Assembly (NCBI RefSeq): GCF_000321225.1 | Contig: NW_004450398.1 | Span: 125,271 to 189,270, forward strand | Length of the DNA: 64,000 bases | Reading direction: 5' to 3' | Origin: Odobenus rosmarus divergens | Lineage: Eukaryota; Chordata; Mammalia; Carnivora; Odobenidae | Shown here: in pieces, positions 45,588 to 56,029 of the stretch | How positions within the stretch are numbered: position 1 is the first letter of the stretch | Layout: the number at the start of each line of letters is the position of its first letter | Notes under the pieces: model-generated | Told to the model about the DNA's origin: nothing | Databases searched by the model: none | What the model saw: only the letters and a program-made list of their open reading frames with translations | Made by a program: the position numbers and the translations under genes

Positions 45588-45835
45588 GGGAGAGACAGAG
45601 GAAGGGGGGAAGGAACAAAGAAAAGGAGAGTGTGAGGAAGCCTGGAAGGGAGGAGAAGAAGGCTGAGAAGGAAGGGAAAGGAAGAGAAAGAAGGAAAAAG
45701 ACAGGGAAATGAGGGAGGGAGAGAGGAAAGGAAGAAGGAAGGAAAGAAGGGAGGGAACAGAAGGGAAGGGAAGGTGGGTGGTGGGGGGAGCAAATTTAAG
45801 GAAGAGAAATGAAAGGAGGAAGAAAATAAACTACT
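45588..45835. repeat. Polypurine tract
   Basis: About 250 bp that is overwhelmingly A/G on the plus strand (gaagg, aagga, ggaaa words) without a fixed period. Candidate triplex-forming mirror-repeat DNA. It yields a Lys/Glu/Arg-rich plus frame and a Ser/Pro/Leu-rich minus frame, both artefacts. Confidence 0.85.
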
Positions 45836-46169
45836 CCTAACACCCGAATCTTTCACAAGAAAATGAGGCGTCAGGAGAGGGAATTTCTGAGGTCACACAG
45901 GAAGGAAACGGCACTGTCGTGATGACAACTCTAGTCCTCTCATTCTCAGCACACCACGTTTCAGAACAGAAGCTCCATTAGCTTCCTCTCCTTCACCCCA
46001 CAGTGCAGTAAGGCACCCTAATAAAAGCTCCTAGGCTAGGGTGCCCAATGAAGTGAAAAGGAAAGGTGAAGGTAGGTGTTGTGGAATTAAAACCTTCAGT
46101 TAGGAGATCAGACACCCTAGCCATCTCATGAGCCATGAATCCCGCAAAAAGATTTTGCCAAATAGGGAA

Positions 46170-46330
46170 TCCTCACGACCTGCTCCCATTAATGGGGGGA
46201 AATGATTCATAATTAGGACAGCAATTGTTTGCATGGAAATAAGAGCTGGCATGTCTGGAAATCCCTTGTCGTCCTAAACGATTCAAATACTCCCTTTGTG
46301 AGGCATCCGTATTCTTGAATTACTAAGAAA
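46170..46330. promoter_or_regulatory. Repeat-free element with SOX/POU-like site
   Basis: Unique AT-rich sequence with 'gattcataattaggacagc' followed by 'aattgtttgcatggaaat', where ATTGTT (SOX-like) abuts TTTGCAT (octamer-like). Spacing differs from the canonical SOX2-POU5F1 composite. Regulatory role is inference. Confidence 0.3.
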
Positions 46331-46424
46331 AAAAAAAAATCCCTCTTCAAAGACCACAGAACAGAGAACTTGGATAAGAACTGGAGGGATGGTTAGTGGA
46401 GTCTAAGGTCTGAGGGCTGCCATA

Positions 46425-46570
46425 TTTGTTCATTCAACATGTATTTTGCTGAGGGCCTCCTCTATGCAGGCACTGCCCTAGGAGATGGATAAACAGCAAT
46501 GAGGATGTGGGGCTCTGTTCTCAAAAGCCTGAAGTCTAATAGGTAGATCATTCTGACTATATAACGTGTG
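46425..46570 (-). repeat. L2 LINE 3' end
   Basis: 'ttcattcaacatgtattttg', 'cctcctctatgcaggcactg', 'ccctaggagatggataaaca' and 'gaagtctaataggtagatca' follow antisense L2. Confidence 0.7.
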
Positions 46571-46679
46571 ATCAGGACGGTCATGATGTAGGTGAGGGGT
46601 GGTGAGAACCTCCAATCCCGCCGATCCCAGCACCTATCCCAGCACAGAAGAGTAGAAGAGTTGAGAAGAGTTCCTAGCC

Positions 46680-46835
46680 CAGTGGTTCTCAACTTTAATT
46701 GGCATGTGAATTACCAGGGGATCTTGTTCACGTGTGGGTTCTGATTCAGTAGCTCCAGATGGGGCCTCAGATTTTGCAGGTCTAACGCATCCCAGATGAT
46801 GCGGATGTTGCTGGTCGCAGACCACATAAAAAGAA
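46680..46835 (+). mobile_element. MER5A (hAT-Charlie MITE)
   Basis: 'cagtggttctcaactttaat', 'gtgaattaccaggggatctt', 'ttctgattcagtagctccag' and 'tgatgcggatgttgctggtc' follow MER5A. Oriented toward the next copy. Confidence 0.85.
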
Positions 46836-46852
46836 GCAAGGTCCTAGAACAG

Positions 46853-47035
46853 AGCCACTCAAAACGTAGCCCATGGACTAGCAGCAGCACTATCACTCCT
46901 GAGTATGCACAAATGCAAATGCTCAGGCTTTATTACGGCCTCCTAAATCAGAATCTCTGAGGATAAAGCCCAGAATGCTGTGTTCTATTAAATTCTCAAG
47001 GTGATTCTTATATACACTAACATTTGAGAAGCAGC
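46853..47035 (-). mobile_element. MER5A, opposite orientation
   Basis: 'ccatggactagcagcagcac', 'gcacaaatgcaaatgctcag', 'taaatcagaatctctgagga', 'gtgttctattaaattctcaa' and 'acatttgagaagcagc' follow reverse-complement MER5A, about 18 bp after the plus-strand copy. Confidence 0.8.
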
Positions 47036-47039
47036 ATCC

Positions 47040-47680
47040 TTGTGGATCTACTTGAACTAAGTCCTAAAGAAAGAGATAAGACTGCCATGTTAAGAATTCC
47101 ACCCAACAGCATCTATCATAGACTCCACTGTCTGCCTCCAATTTCAGCTCCAACAAATATTTCTCATTCACTTGGCCAGACACAGAAGATCAACATCATT
47201 GCTAAAGCAAAACTGGACCTGATTTCCCATGAACTGAGACAGGATTGAAAACTCCCAGAGGGAGAAAGAAGGATACGTCCTGTTGAAATGCCACAAAGAT
47301 GGAAAATGAATGGTATGTGTGCCATAATATGCTCATTCTGTTCCTGTGACAGACATCATTAATCAATCCCTGTTCTCTTTTTTGCTTAACCCAGGCCCTA
47401 TCTCAGAAACCTCAACCTAGCTCCCCAGGCATCCCTTACTGGCTGAGAGAAGCTTATATAAAAGCGAAAACCCTTCTAACCCTTTAAATCATCACGGACT
47501 GAGAACTTTAGTCAAAATAAATATTTTACCAGGTGTAGGAAAAAAAGCGGCACCATCATTTTCCTTCATGGTGTGCATTTCTCAGGAAGAATCCTTATAC
47601 CAGCATTATCAGTGGGAGTGACCAAACCACCCTATTCAGCAAGCGATATTTGCATATTTTATCCAAAAGGAAGAACAAAA
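47040..47680. other. Unique non-coding stretch
   Basis: No repeat, RNA or exon recognised. Confidence 0.45.
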
Positions 47681-47684
47681 ATGG

Positions 47685-48145
47685 GAGGAGATGCACATTT
47701 ACTGAGCACATACTCTATGCCATGCACCTTCCTAAGAGCTTTACATATAGAATACTTCATCTGATCCTCACCATAACTGTATGGGGTAAATTTTGTCATC
47801 CTTATTCTATAAAGGAAGTCTCAGAGAAGTTATGTGAGTTGCCTGCTGTCACGCAGCTAGTAAAGAGCTTGAATTCAAGGGGCGCCTGGGTGGCTCAGTC
47901 GTTAAGCGTCTGCCTTCGGCTCGGGTCATGATCCCAGGGTCCTGGGACTGAGTCCCGCATCTGGCTCCTTGCTCAGTGAGGAGCCTGCTTCTCCCTTTCC
48001 CTCTGCTGCTCCCCCCAGCTTGTGCTCTCTCTCTCTCTCTCTGACAAATAAATAAATAAAAATCTTTAAAAAAAATAATAAAAGAGCTTGAATTCAAGCC
48101 CAGGTCTCTCTGGCTTGAAATATGGGTCTTTTGCTAGTACACTCT
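47685..48145 (-). repeat. MIR split by a Can-SINE
   Basis: Antisense MIR runs from 'tttactgagcacatactcta' through 'ctgctgtcacgcagctagta' to 47879 and resumes at 48099 with 'cccaggtctctctggcttg'. The intervening 47880-48098 is the Can-SINE and its duplicated target. Confidence 0.85.
47880..48080 (+). mobile_element. Can-SINE inside a MIR
   Basis: Head 'gggcgcctgggtggctcag', CT run and AAATAAATAAATAAAAATCTT-type tail. Perfect 18-bp target-site duplication aaagagcttgaattcaag at 47862-47879 and 48081-48098, which is MIR sequence. Confidence 0.96.
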
Positions 48146-48484
48146 AATAAACAGAGGCATTACTGATATGGTTGATTAAAAATAAAAAAAAGACCACAGA
48201 ATTGCAAGGATTTCAGGATAGTTATTTCTAGATAGCTCTAACCATTAAAAGAGCCTGTGGATTCTCTTAAGGGGCCTTTTTTTTTTTTTTTTAGCCTAGA
48301 ATCTCTGAGTTTCAGATGGTCTGGGATGAAGATTTCAGCTTCTGGTTGATCCTGAAGGACCTGAGAGAGTGGCCTGGAATATTTACCCTGGGAGCACAAA
48401 ATCCTGAAGAAATAAATTGGTGGCTTTATCAGACAAAATCCAAAGGAATAAGCTGTTGCTTTAAATACTAATTCTGTAACCTGG

Positions 48485-48600
48485 TTTATTTCCCTAAATT
48501 GGCCTTTAATGGGCATTATAATATAATAAATACATCAATCTTATTATTGTATAAGAATAATTACATTATTATCACTATTACTATTATAACAATGTCACAG
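48485..48600. repeat. AT-rich trinucleotide-like tract
   Basis: 'aatcttattattgtataaga', 'ataattacattattatcact' and 'attactattataacaat': degenerate ATT units. Confidence 0.6.
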
Positions 48601-48836
48601 TTGAGTTCTCTAAAAACAGATGCTGAAATGGAATTTAGGATGCAATATGTTTATTAAGGGTCAACATCTGTGAAGGGAAAGGGGAAGGAAACAAAGATGG
48701 GGCAGAGAAGTTGAAATGCAATCAAACTTGAAAAGCCTGAGACACCGCAACAAGGAGCTCTGGAACAAACATCATGCATTAGGGTTGTTTGTCTTCAGGC
48801 CAAAATGGTCCAACCTTTATAAATCTGCCTCATTTA

Positions 48837-49008
48837 GGGGCATGAGGGTGGCGCAGTGGGTTGTGGCCCCAACTCTTGATTTGGGCTGAGATCATGATCT
48901 CAGGGTTATGAGATGGAGCCCAATGTCAGGCTCTGTGCTCAGTGTGGAATGTGGAATCTGCTTGTCCCTCTCCTTCCCCCCCACTCTCTCTCTGTGTCAA
49001 ATAAATAA
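48837..49008 (+). mobile_element. Old, diverged Can-SINE
   Basis: Head 'ggggcatgagggtggcgcag', 'aactcttgatttgggctgag' and 'atcatgatctcagggttatg', tail CAAATAAATAAATC. Imperfect flanking duplication 'ctgcctcatttag' (ends 48836) and 'cttcctcattcag' (about 49010-49022). The divergence indicates an early copy. Confidence 0.85.
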
Positions 49009-49264
49009 ATCTTCCTCATTCAGTCACTAGATACTCGCTGCTCTGGGAAGAATGGGATGATACAGCTGTCTACAGCTGAGGAATGGGTAGCTACGGACAC
49101 TGTGTTGACCACATTCCTTGTAGCTGGACAGCAAGTCTTTCTTTGAAGGAGGATGCAGACATTTGAACGGGGCTTTAGAATTTATGACTCTGTCATATCT
49201 ATTAGCACATTTGCTCCTTGCAATCCAGATATGATCACAGTAGATTCCTATAAATAGTAGATTC

Positions 49265-49645
49265 TACTGCTGTTCATAATATTTGCTGTCCTTCCTCCCG
49301 TTAGAACTACTTCCTGCCCCACTGATATCAGGCTCAGTCATGTGACTTGCATAGGCCAATGAGACATAAATGAAAGTAATGTGTACCACTTCTGAGCAGA
49401 ATCTTAAAGAGCCACTGCATGTGCTGACATCTTTTTTTTTTTTTCCCCTCTGCTAAGAATCCAGATATCCCACACAGGAGCTGCTCCTTCAGCATGGGTT
49501 CCTGAGTGAAGGCACATGGGGCAAAAGCTGCAGGCTCTCCATGGTGGACAAGTCTGTGAGAGAGATAGAGACCTGTGCTGTTTCACAGTGCTAAGATATT
49601 TGGGGATTTTTGTTACTACAGCATAACTTAGCCTAGACTGGCTGA
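49265..49645 (+). repeat. MaLR-like LTR
   Basis: 'gtcatgtgacttgcataggc', 'caatgagacataaatgaaag' and the end 'ttgttactacagcataactt' + 'agcctagactggctgaaa' form a typical LTR-like end. Contains a T13-type run near 49432. Non-coding. Confidence 0.45.
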
Positions 49646-49649
49646 AACA

Positions 49650-50010
49650 CCTCCCATTACCTACAAGACATAAAGCTCAAGCTTCTCAGCAAGGCTTTAT
49701 ATAAACCAACCTCTGCCCATCTTTCTAGTCTCATCTCTCATCAGGCCTCACTTCCTTGCTTTGCTCTGACCACCTCAAACCCATTTCTCTTCTTGAAAAA
49801 CTCCTACCCCCCTTCCAAGCTTTAGCTCAAGTATTCTCTATGTGAATTTCCCTCCCCCTCCCCCTGCCTTTCCCTAGGCAGAAACAACTCCTTCAACCTT
49901 TCCCACTGGCCTAGGTAGAAACTATTTTGTTAGATCCTGCCCAGTAATGAGCACATTGTCAGGTGCTCAGCAGGTGGTCAATAAATATTTGGTGGAATAA
50001 ATCATAGTGT
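49650..50010 (+). repeat. L2 LINE 3' region
   Basis: 'cattacctacaagacataaa', 'gctcaagcttctcagcaagg', 'aaactcctaccccccttcca' and 'ggtcaataaatatttggtgg' follow L2 to its terminus. Confidence 0.75.
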
Positions 50011-50014
50011 ATAT

Positions 50015-50210
50015 TCAGGTGTTAGTGTGTCCCAGGCACTGTAATAAGTGTTTAATGTAGATTGTTTAACTTTTACCAATATTCCTTATTTTACAAATGG
50101 GAAAATTGAGGCCCAGAGAGGTTAAGGAACTTAGTTTGTGCTTAGAACTGAAAAAAGCAGGCCATCTGGTTCTACTGCCCACTTCGTAACCACTGTTCTA
50201 TGTTATAGCA
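50015..50210 (-). repeat. MIR SINE
   Basis: 'gtgtgtcccaggcactgtaa', 'attccttattttacaaatgg', 'gaaaattgaggcccagagag' and 'gttaaggaacttag' follow antisense MIR. Confidence 0.85.
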
Positions 50211-50214
50211 ATCC

Positions 50215-51160
50215 ATATGTGCCCAGATTCTAACCAAGCCTCTTACACATAGCGGACACTCGGGGTACATGGAAGTAGTGATGTATCAGGGGTCTGTCCC
50301 TAGGGCAGGCATAGAGAGTGTCCAGTGACTATAAGAAATTAGAAAGCAATAATAAAATCAACTAAAATTTGGTCTTATTTATATTATCACCATGCACTAT
50401 CAGTTCTAAACAATGTCACTGATAAAATATTCTTCCCTGCCATGGTGGATCATTTCCAGCCCTCAACCCCTTATTCCAGCACTGAATGGTTGTTAAATGG
50501 ATGAATGAACTGATTGATAGAACTGATGGAAATGTGAATCATGGAGATGTAGCAGTTGACAGAGAACAAGCCCATTACTTCCATGACTTTCCATTAAAGC
50601 AAAGCCAGTAGCCTAGTTTGACATGTCGTCTCCCTTGGGTAATGTGGGAGAAATTGGAGGGAAACCAGCCAGCCCAAATGGATGGGCCCGGCATTCTGGA
50701 AAGGATGAAAATCATCCATTTTGTAAATCCAAAGGCATCACCCAGCAACCTGAGGATGGGGACAGAGAAATATCTCACCTTGGTAGCCCTCCCTAGGCCA
50801 GTGACAAGAGCTGCCAAGATGCAAGCAAAATTCAGGAAGGAATCTGGAACCTGCATTTGTAAAGGCCCTATTGGGCAATGACCCAAATTTCTACAGCCTG
50901 CTGCTCACCAAAGTATTATTCTGACAGGAAAAAGAGAAATGAAAATCCTGGACATTCCTTCTGAGTAAGTTCTATTTCTTGGGGCTTTGATGATAATTGT
51001 TTTGGATACTTTATCATAATAGATTCAATTTCGATATTTCCACCCTTCCACATCCACGGAGAATTCCCTAATATTTGGTAAAACCAAAATCCAGAAAAAT
51101 AAAGCACCTGTTTAGACAAATCCCACCTAGCCCTGTAGTCCCATTCTGGAGGACTGCTCA
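50215..51160. other. Unique non-coding stretch
   Basis: No repeat recognised. An 87-codon plus frame (50618-50881) and a 103-codon minus frame (50575-50886) occupy the same DNA; neither is protein-like enough to call. Confidence 0.45.
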
Positions 51161-51164
51161 GTTA

Positions 51165-51280
51165 GTCTACTTGTCTGTTTCATTGACTAGATTATGCGTT
51201 TCTGGAATGTGGAGATACTCTCCCATTCCTCTTGAAACAAAGGTAGCCCTTGGTTTGTTGAGTGAATAAAGGATGACTTT
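51165..51280 (+). repeat. L2 3'-end-like fragment
   Basis: 'ttgactagattatgcgtttc' and 'tggtttgttgagtgaataaa' resemble the L2 terminus. Weak. Confidence 0.4.
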
Positions 51281-51629
51281 GCTTCTTTCTGTCATGGCCT
51301 AACCTGGTGATGCTCTCCTATGAGAGTATGCCTTTCCCAAGTGATTGACTTAGTCACACAAAATGTCTTCCCCATTAATGGACAGGAGAGGATCTAGAGA
51401 TCTGGGCCAGGGGATAAGTCCCAAAATGTTTGATTTCAATCAGAAATGCCTCCCACAAGCTGCTCACCTTCTCCCCAAAGTTTTCTCCAATGATCTTCAG
51501 ATTGGTCTCAATGAAGGGTTAATTGCTTTCAGTACTTTTTCTTAACACCTGTTAATTTCTCTCTTCCTGAGGAAAGCACATGTCAGGACTTGCCAAACTG
51601 TCATGAGGAAGAAGCAATCACGTTAGAGC

Positions 51630-51863
51630 AGTGGTTCTCAACTGGGGGAGATTTTGCCTTCAAGAACCCCAGGAACATTTGACAGTGTCTGGGCACATTT
51701 TTGGTTATTACGACCAAAAGGAGGAGGATGCTGAATTTAGTGAGTAGAGGCCAGGGATGCTTCTAAACATCCTAAAATGCAGAGGACTCCTCTCCCTGCC
51801 CCACAGCAATGAATTCTCAGCTGCAAATGTCACTAATGCCAAGGGTAAGAAACTGCATTACAG
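51630..51863 (+). mobile_element. MER20 (hAT-Charlie MITE)
   Basis: 'cagtggttctcaactggggg', 'agattttgccttcaagaacc', 'acatttttggttattacgac', 'gaggccagggatgcttctaa' and 'acatcctaaaatgcagagga' follow MER20. Opposite in orientation to the copy at 14079. Confidence 0.85.
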
Positions 51864-51944
51864 GCACCGAAGGTTGGAAGCAGTAAAGGTATGAAGTCAC
51901 ACATTCCACAAATTTGGGAAAAATAATAATGATAATGATGATAA

Positions 51945-52145
51945 CCAGCAGCAACAGCAGTAAACACCCACTGAGTGGCAGACACTCTTTTAAGTATTTT
52001 TACACTTTAACTGTTTCGATCTTCATCCGACTGCCCTTGGAGGCAAGGACTGTTTGTTACTACCCCCATTTCAGTAATGGGGACACTGAGGCACTCAAAG
52101 TCACCCAGCCAGTATGTATCAGAGCTCCTACTCCCACCGCTGCCT
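51945..52145 (-). repeat. MIR SINE
   Basis: 'acccactgagtggcagacac', 'ccccatttcagtaatgggga', 'cactgaggcactcaaagtca' and 'cccagccagtatgtatcaga' follow antisense MIR. Confidence 0.8.
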
Positions 52146-52162
52146 GGCCCCAAATCTGTATT

Positions 52163-52330
52163 CTTTTTTTTTATTCTTCCTTTAAAAAATTTTTTTTAAT
52201 TTAAATCCAATTTAATTAACATATAGTGTATTATTAGCTTTACAGGTAGAATTTAGAGGTTCATTAGTTGCATATAACACCCAGTGCTCATTCAATCAAA
52301 TGCCCTCCTTAATTCTTAACTACTCTGCTG
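52163..52330 (-). mobile_element. Carnivoran L1, short 3'-end copy
   Basis: Poly(T) then 'aatccaatttaattaacata', 'tagtgtattattagctttac' and 'ataacacccagtgctcattc' match the antisense 3' end of young carnivoran L1. Severely 5'-truncated. Confidence 0.75.
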
Positions 52331-52544
52331 AACTGAAAATCAGAGATGATTTTGGTTCCGGCTTCTAGGTTCATTTCTTTAGGAAAGAGAATGCGAGAAA
52401 GCAAAATATTTGCGTTTCTTTAGGTTTTTATGGAAGGAAGATATCAGAGCTAAAGACTGAGTAGTGACTAATGTCTGCAATTGCAGGGGACAAATGGCAA
52501 ATCCACGAGTCTGAGATGAGGCTCTATGCCCGCCATAGTGGCTA

Positions 52545-52670
52545 ATGAGGGAGATTGGTGAAGTGGAAAGAACATTATGTCAGGAAGCAAGAAACATGGA
52601 TTTGGGGTATAGCTCTGCCACAAATATGTTGTGGGACTTTGGGCAAGTTAACTGAAACTCTCCAGCCTGA
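52545..52670 (+). repeat. MIR SINE, 5' half
   Basis: 'ggtatagctctgccacaaat', 'tgtgggactttgggcaagtt' and 'aactgaaactctccagcctg' follow MIR. Confidence 0.7.
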
Positions 52671-52730
52671 TTCGTCTTTTCTGGTATTTTCCATATTTTC
52701 CATTTTAGCTCTTCCCATGGTTGTATATAG

Positions 52731-52951
52731 CAGGAGTTGACAAACTGGAACACAGGCCCAATCTGGCTGTCTTCTGTTCCTGTCAATAAAGTTTTATAGG
52801 GACATGGCCACACCCATCTTTTACATACTATCTATGGCTGTTTTTGTGCTACCATGGAAGAGCTGGGTAGTAGTAATAGAGACTGTATGGTCCACAAAGC
52901 CTAAAATACTTACTATCTAGTCCTTTACAGAAAAAGATTGTCAAGCTCTAG
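52731..52951 (+). mobile_element. hAT-Charlie MITE (MER58/MER103-type)
   Basis: Begins 'caggagttgacaaactggaa', contains 'tcaataaagttttataggga', 'atggccacacccatctttta' and 'cacaaagcctaaaatactta', and ends 'gaaaaagattgtcaagctct'. The ends are inverted (caggagttg/caagctcta). The exact family name is uncertain. Confidence 0.75.
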
Positions 52952-53109
52952 AGTAGAAGCATCTTTGTAGATTTTCTTTCTAAATCTGTGGAGTAGGAAA
53001 ATAAAAACAAGCCTGTGCTACAAACTACACTGACCTACTGTAATGCTCTAATGATGCTCTAATGAAATCACCTATCTGAAAGTACTTTGAAAAAGTACTA
53101 AGAAATACA

Positions 53110-53245
53110 TGAACCATACCATTATTATTTATATATTTATTATGTAATACATTATTATACAATTATATATAAGTTCTATAACAATTATATTTAAAATGAT
53201 ATAAATATATTATATTATAATTATAATACATATATTATTAGTAGC
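53110..53245. repeat. AT-rich low-complexity tract
   Basis: TATTA/ATAAT words with near-palindromic 'atatattatattataattat'. Confidence 0.75.
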
Positions 53246-53294
53246 ATTCAGATGATGTGGATGCAATGTGACATAGTAGAAAACAAACAAACGA

Positions 53295-53430
53295 AAGCCA
53301 AACAGCATGGGATTTGGAATCAAGCACACCTGAGGTTGAATCCAAATCCATCCAATTATTCCTATCATGATTTGGAGTAATTAAATTCCTTGAGTATCAG
53401 TTTTCTTAACTGAGGGTAATATTATTTAAC
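53295..53430 (+). repeat. MIR SINE
   Basis: 'tgggatttggaatcaagcac', 'acctgaggttgaatccaaat' and 'tcagttttcttaactgaggg' follow MIR. Confidence 0.7.
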
Positions 53431-53514
53431 TGGGGAAGAGAAATAAGACATAATGGGGCTAATGACACTTAATTCCTAAACTTGCTGGGAGGGTGAAATA
53501 AGATATATTCAATT

Positions 53515-53655
53515 ATGTATGCATTTGTCCACTGAATATGTCACACGGATGCTCCACTGGGTACCAGGAGCTGTGCCAATCAGCTGTGCTCAGACAGCCA
53601 TGGTCCCTGCACCCTGGCACCTACAGGCTAGTGGGATAGACAGACCCTGAGCCAG
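53515..53655 (-). repeat. L2 LINE 3' end
   Basis: 'ggtaccaggagctgtgccaa', 'catggtccctgcaccctggc' and 'acctacaggctagtgggata' follow antisense L2. Confidence 0.55.
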
Positions 53656-54139
53656 AAATTTCAGCACATGAAAGTTCAATGACAACTCTGGGGCCATTCA
53701 AATTCAGTCGTAGCATTAACCTGACTGCTACAAAGACCTGAGAATTTTTCAAAGGTACAAGAAATTATCTGGGTTCCCAATTGTGAGAAGCCCTTGAGGG
53801 GCAGTGGGGGATTCACAAAACTATAAGATCTGAACTCAGGGAAGAGAGAAAGAAAGCAAAGCACTGTATAGATCTGAGCATGAGGTAGGACAGGGGGTAG
53901 GAGATGGCAATGGGAGAGAAAGAAGGATGTCATAAAGGCAGGCCCAGAGGTCAGATTTGCCTTACTGAGCATCATGGGACCAGAGAGAACCCTACACACC
54001 CACCAGGGATGCCTCCTTCTCTTTCAGAAAGCAGCCCTCCAAGCCTCTCCAAAGAAGCCCATGCAACTGCAAACACACAGCTTTTAGCACAACCACACTC
54101 ATATACACAGGGGCAGAGGATGTATGCATTTTTACTAAA

Positions 54140-54515
54140 CTGGTTCCCTTTCCTTCCTGGAAAACTAGCTACACCATATCTACCAGCCTCTTTTGGAATT
54201 AGGTATAGCCACACAATAGTTCTGACCAATGGAACATACGTAGAAGTTATGTTTGCCCCTGAAAGACTATCCTAGTCAAAGCCTCCCATCTAGTTCTCAT
54301 TTTTCATTCTACCCTAGTCTGCTGGGCTCAGTGGAGGACTTCGGGGCCCTTAAGAGAATGGCAGAGCCAGAAGAAAGAAGGATCCTGGGTCCCTGCATGA
54401 CTGCGTGGAGCAGAGCTCACTGCAATATGAACAAGAAATGAACCTTGATCATATTCATGCCCTGTGAGCGTGGGGTTGTTTTTCTCCTTTACAGCCCTAA
54501 TTAGTACATACAAGT
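54140..54515 (+). repeat. MaLR-like LTR
   Basis: 'ccagcctcttttggaattag', 'ctgaccaatggaacatacgt' and the end 'ctcctttacagccctaatta' fit the LTR-like pattern of 49265-49645. Confidence 0.4.
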
Positions 54516-54524
54516 ACCTTATTT

Positions 54525-54660
54525 TCCCTTGATACATTCACTGCTACCAGAATGGAAGCTTCGTGAAGACAAGAACTCTTGTCTTCTCATTCACGCCTCT
54601 GTCTAGAATGATCTGACATAGACAAGATGCTCAGAAAACATTTGTAGACAAAAAATATTG
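54525..54660 (+). repeat. L2 LINE 3' end
   Basis: 'ccagaatggaagcttcgtga', 'agacaagaactcttgtcttc' and 'gacatagacaagatgctcag' follow the L2 terminus. Confidence 0.6.
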
Positions 54661-54828
54661 GTAGGATGAGGACAAGATAAATGTCAATCAGTGACCTAGG
54701 GTCACTGGAAAGAAAAGATAAAAGCTGACACACAATACAGCTCTTCTGTGAACAGTAAGGTTCGGTGCAGAATGCAGAAGTGGGTTTGTGGACACGGAGG
54801 CACAGAGCATGCGACAGGCATAGTCACA

Positions 54829-55028
54829 GTGAGTTCTTACAGCACCGTGGTTTAGACATGGGGAGACGGTGAGCTCTCACAGCACCGTGGTGTAGACACG
54901 GGGAGATAGTGCGCTCTCACGGCACCGTGGTATAGACACGGGGAGACGGTGAGCTCTTACGGCACCATGGTGTAGATACGGGGAGACGGTGAGCTCTCAC
55001 GGCACCGTGGTGTAAACACAAGGAGACA
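54829..55028. repeat. Minisatellite, five 40-bp units
   Basis: Units start at 54829, 54869, 54909, 54949 and 54989, each opening 'gtgagctctcacggcacc' with small changes and closing 'cggggagacg'-like. All are exactly 40 bp. CpG-containing and locally GC-rich, unlike flanking DNA. Outer units are the most divergent. Confidence 0.97.
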
Positions 55029-55204
55029 GACACACCACAGCTGAATTCTTATAGCATGATGGGAACCAAAAATGATTATGCACTCAACAGAAGAGAGATT
55101 TCCCTGTGTCCATGTGGGGCCTGTGTCTGTCTCCCAGTGGGACATAAGCTAAGCTCACAGATTCATACACCAAGCTTAGGCTTTGGACCCAGATAATCTG
55201 GGAA

Positions 55205-55420
55205 TAAATAAGCATGCTAACTCACAGTTATCGAGTTCTTTGTATCTGCCTAGCACCGTAACAAGAGTGTTATGTATGTCCCATGCTTCTTAATTCTCTT
55301 ATCAACCCTACATGGTAGGTGTTATTGCTATCTTCAATTTAAAAATTCAGCAAATTCAGGCTTAGAAAGGTGAAGGAATGTGTTCAAGGCCACCTAGCCA
55401 GAAGGGCTTCCTAAATGCTG
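55205..55420 (-). repeat. MIR SINE
   Basis: 'ctgcctagcaccgtaacaag', 'ctcttatcaaccctacatgg', 'taggtgttattgctatcttc' and 'gttcaaggccacctagccag' follow antisense MIR. Confidence 0.8.
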
Positions 55421-55424
55421 ACCG

Positions 55425-55560
55425 GAGACACATGCCTTCACCCCTCCACTACTCTATCTTCATCTGTAAAATGGGAGCAGCAACACACACCTGACAAGTC
55501 TGTTGGGAGGATAAAATTAAATCAGACAATGTATATGGAATTCCCTGTGGACCATCTGGA
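55425..55560 (+). repeat. MIR fragment, opposite orientation
   Basis: 'tatcttcatctgtaaaatgg' and 'gttgggaggataaaattaaa' follow MIR plus strand, directly after a minus-strand MIR. Confidence 0.7.
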
Positions 55561-55709
55561 ACTGAGAAGGAGCTCAGAAATAGACCACGTTCCTTCCCTT
55601 CACTTCCCTTCATTTGCCCAGGAGAGCCATTTTGTCCTAGCAAGGTTCTGAACTCCAAAAACCAGCAGCAAGCAGAGGCTGAGTCCCCAGATGACTCCAC
55701 CACCAGGGC

Positions 55710-55905
55710 CAGCCAGTGTGCACCAAACCCTTAATAGTATTTAAATTCTGTCTAGGCATCTAATTATCTTAATGATGCAGAATTCAAAATAGCACCGTCT
55801 GTGTGCACCCCAGGAAAGGTCCTGTTCACAGACATGGGCCTATTAAACCAGAGAAAAGAGTCTAATAAAAAAATTTAACAATTGCAATACTTAGAACAGA
55901 AAAGG
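55710..55905. promoter_or_regulatory. Repeat-free AT-rich island
   Basis: Unique sequence with 'gcatctaattatcttaatga' and 'ttaacaattgcaatac'. Possible conserved non-coding element; inference only. Confidence 0.25.
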
Positions 55906-56029
55906 CTGACAGGTCTTCATTGGAATCTGGGTTCTCCCTGAGATCCCTCCCTCCCGTCTGAGCTTCTCGGGATACTTCCGCCTCCTCTGCTTGGGTCTCC
56001 CGTGCTCCAATGGCCATGACTCTTCTCAT

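Noticed and set aside
47455..47525. TATA-like sequence (ttatataaaagcg) as a promoter
   Set aside because: A single TATA-like word in AT-rich DNA with no initiator, CpG island or downstream exon.
50575..50886. Overlapping 87- and 103-codon frames on opposite strands
   Set aside because: Looked slightly protein-like (Met-rich, no repeats), but no start context, partner exon or recognisable family.
54829..55028. CRISPR-like array
   Set aside because: The 40-bp units are directly adjacent with no spacers, and the genome is mammalian. It is a minisatellite.
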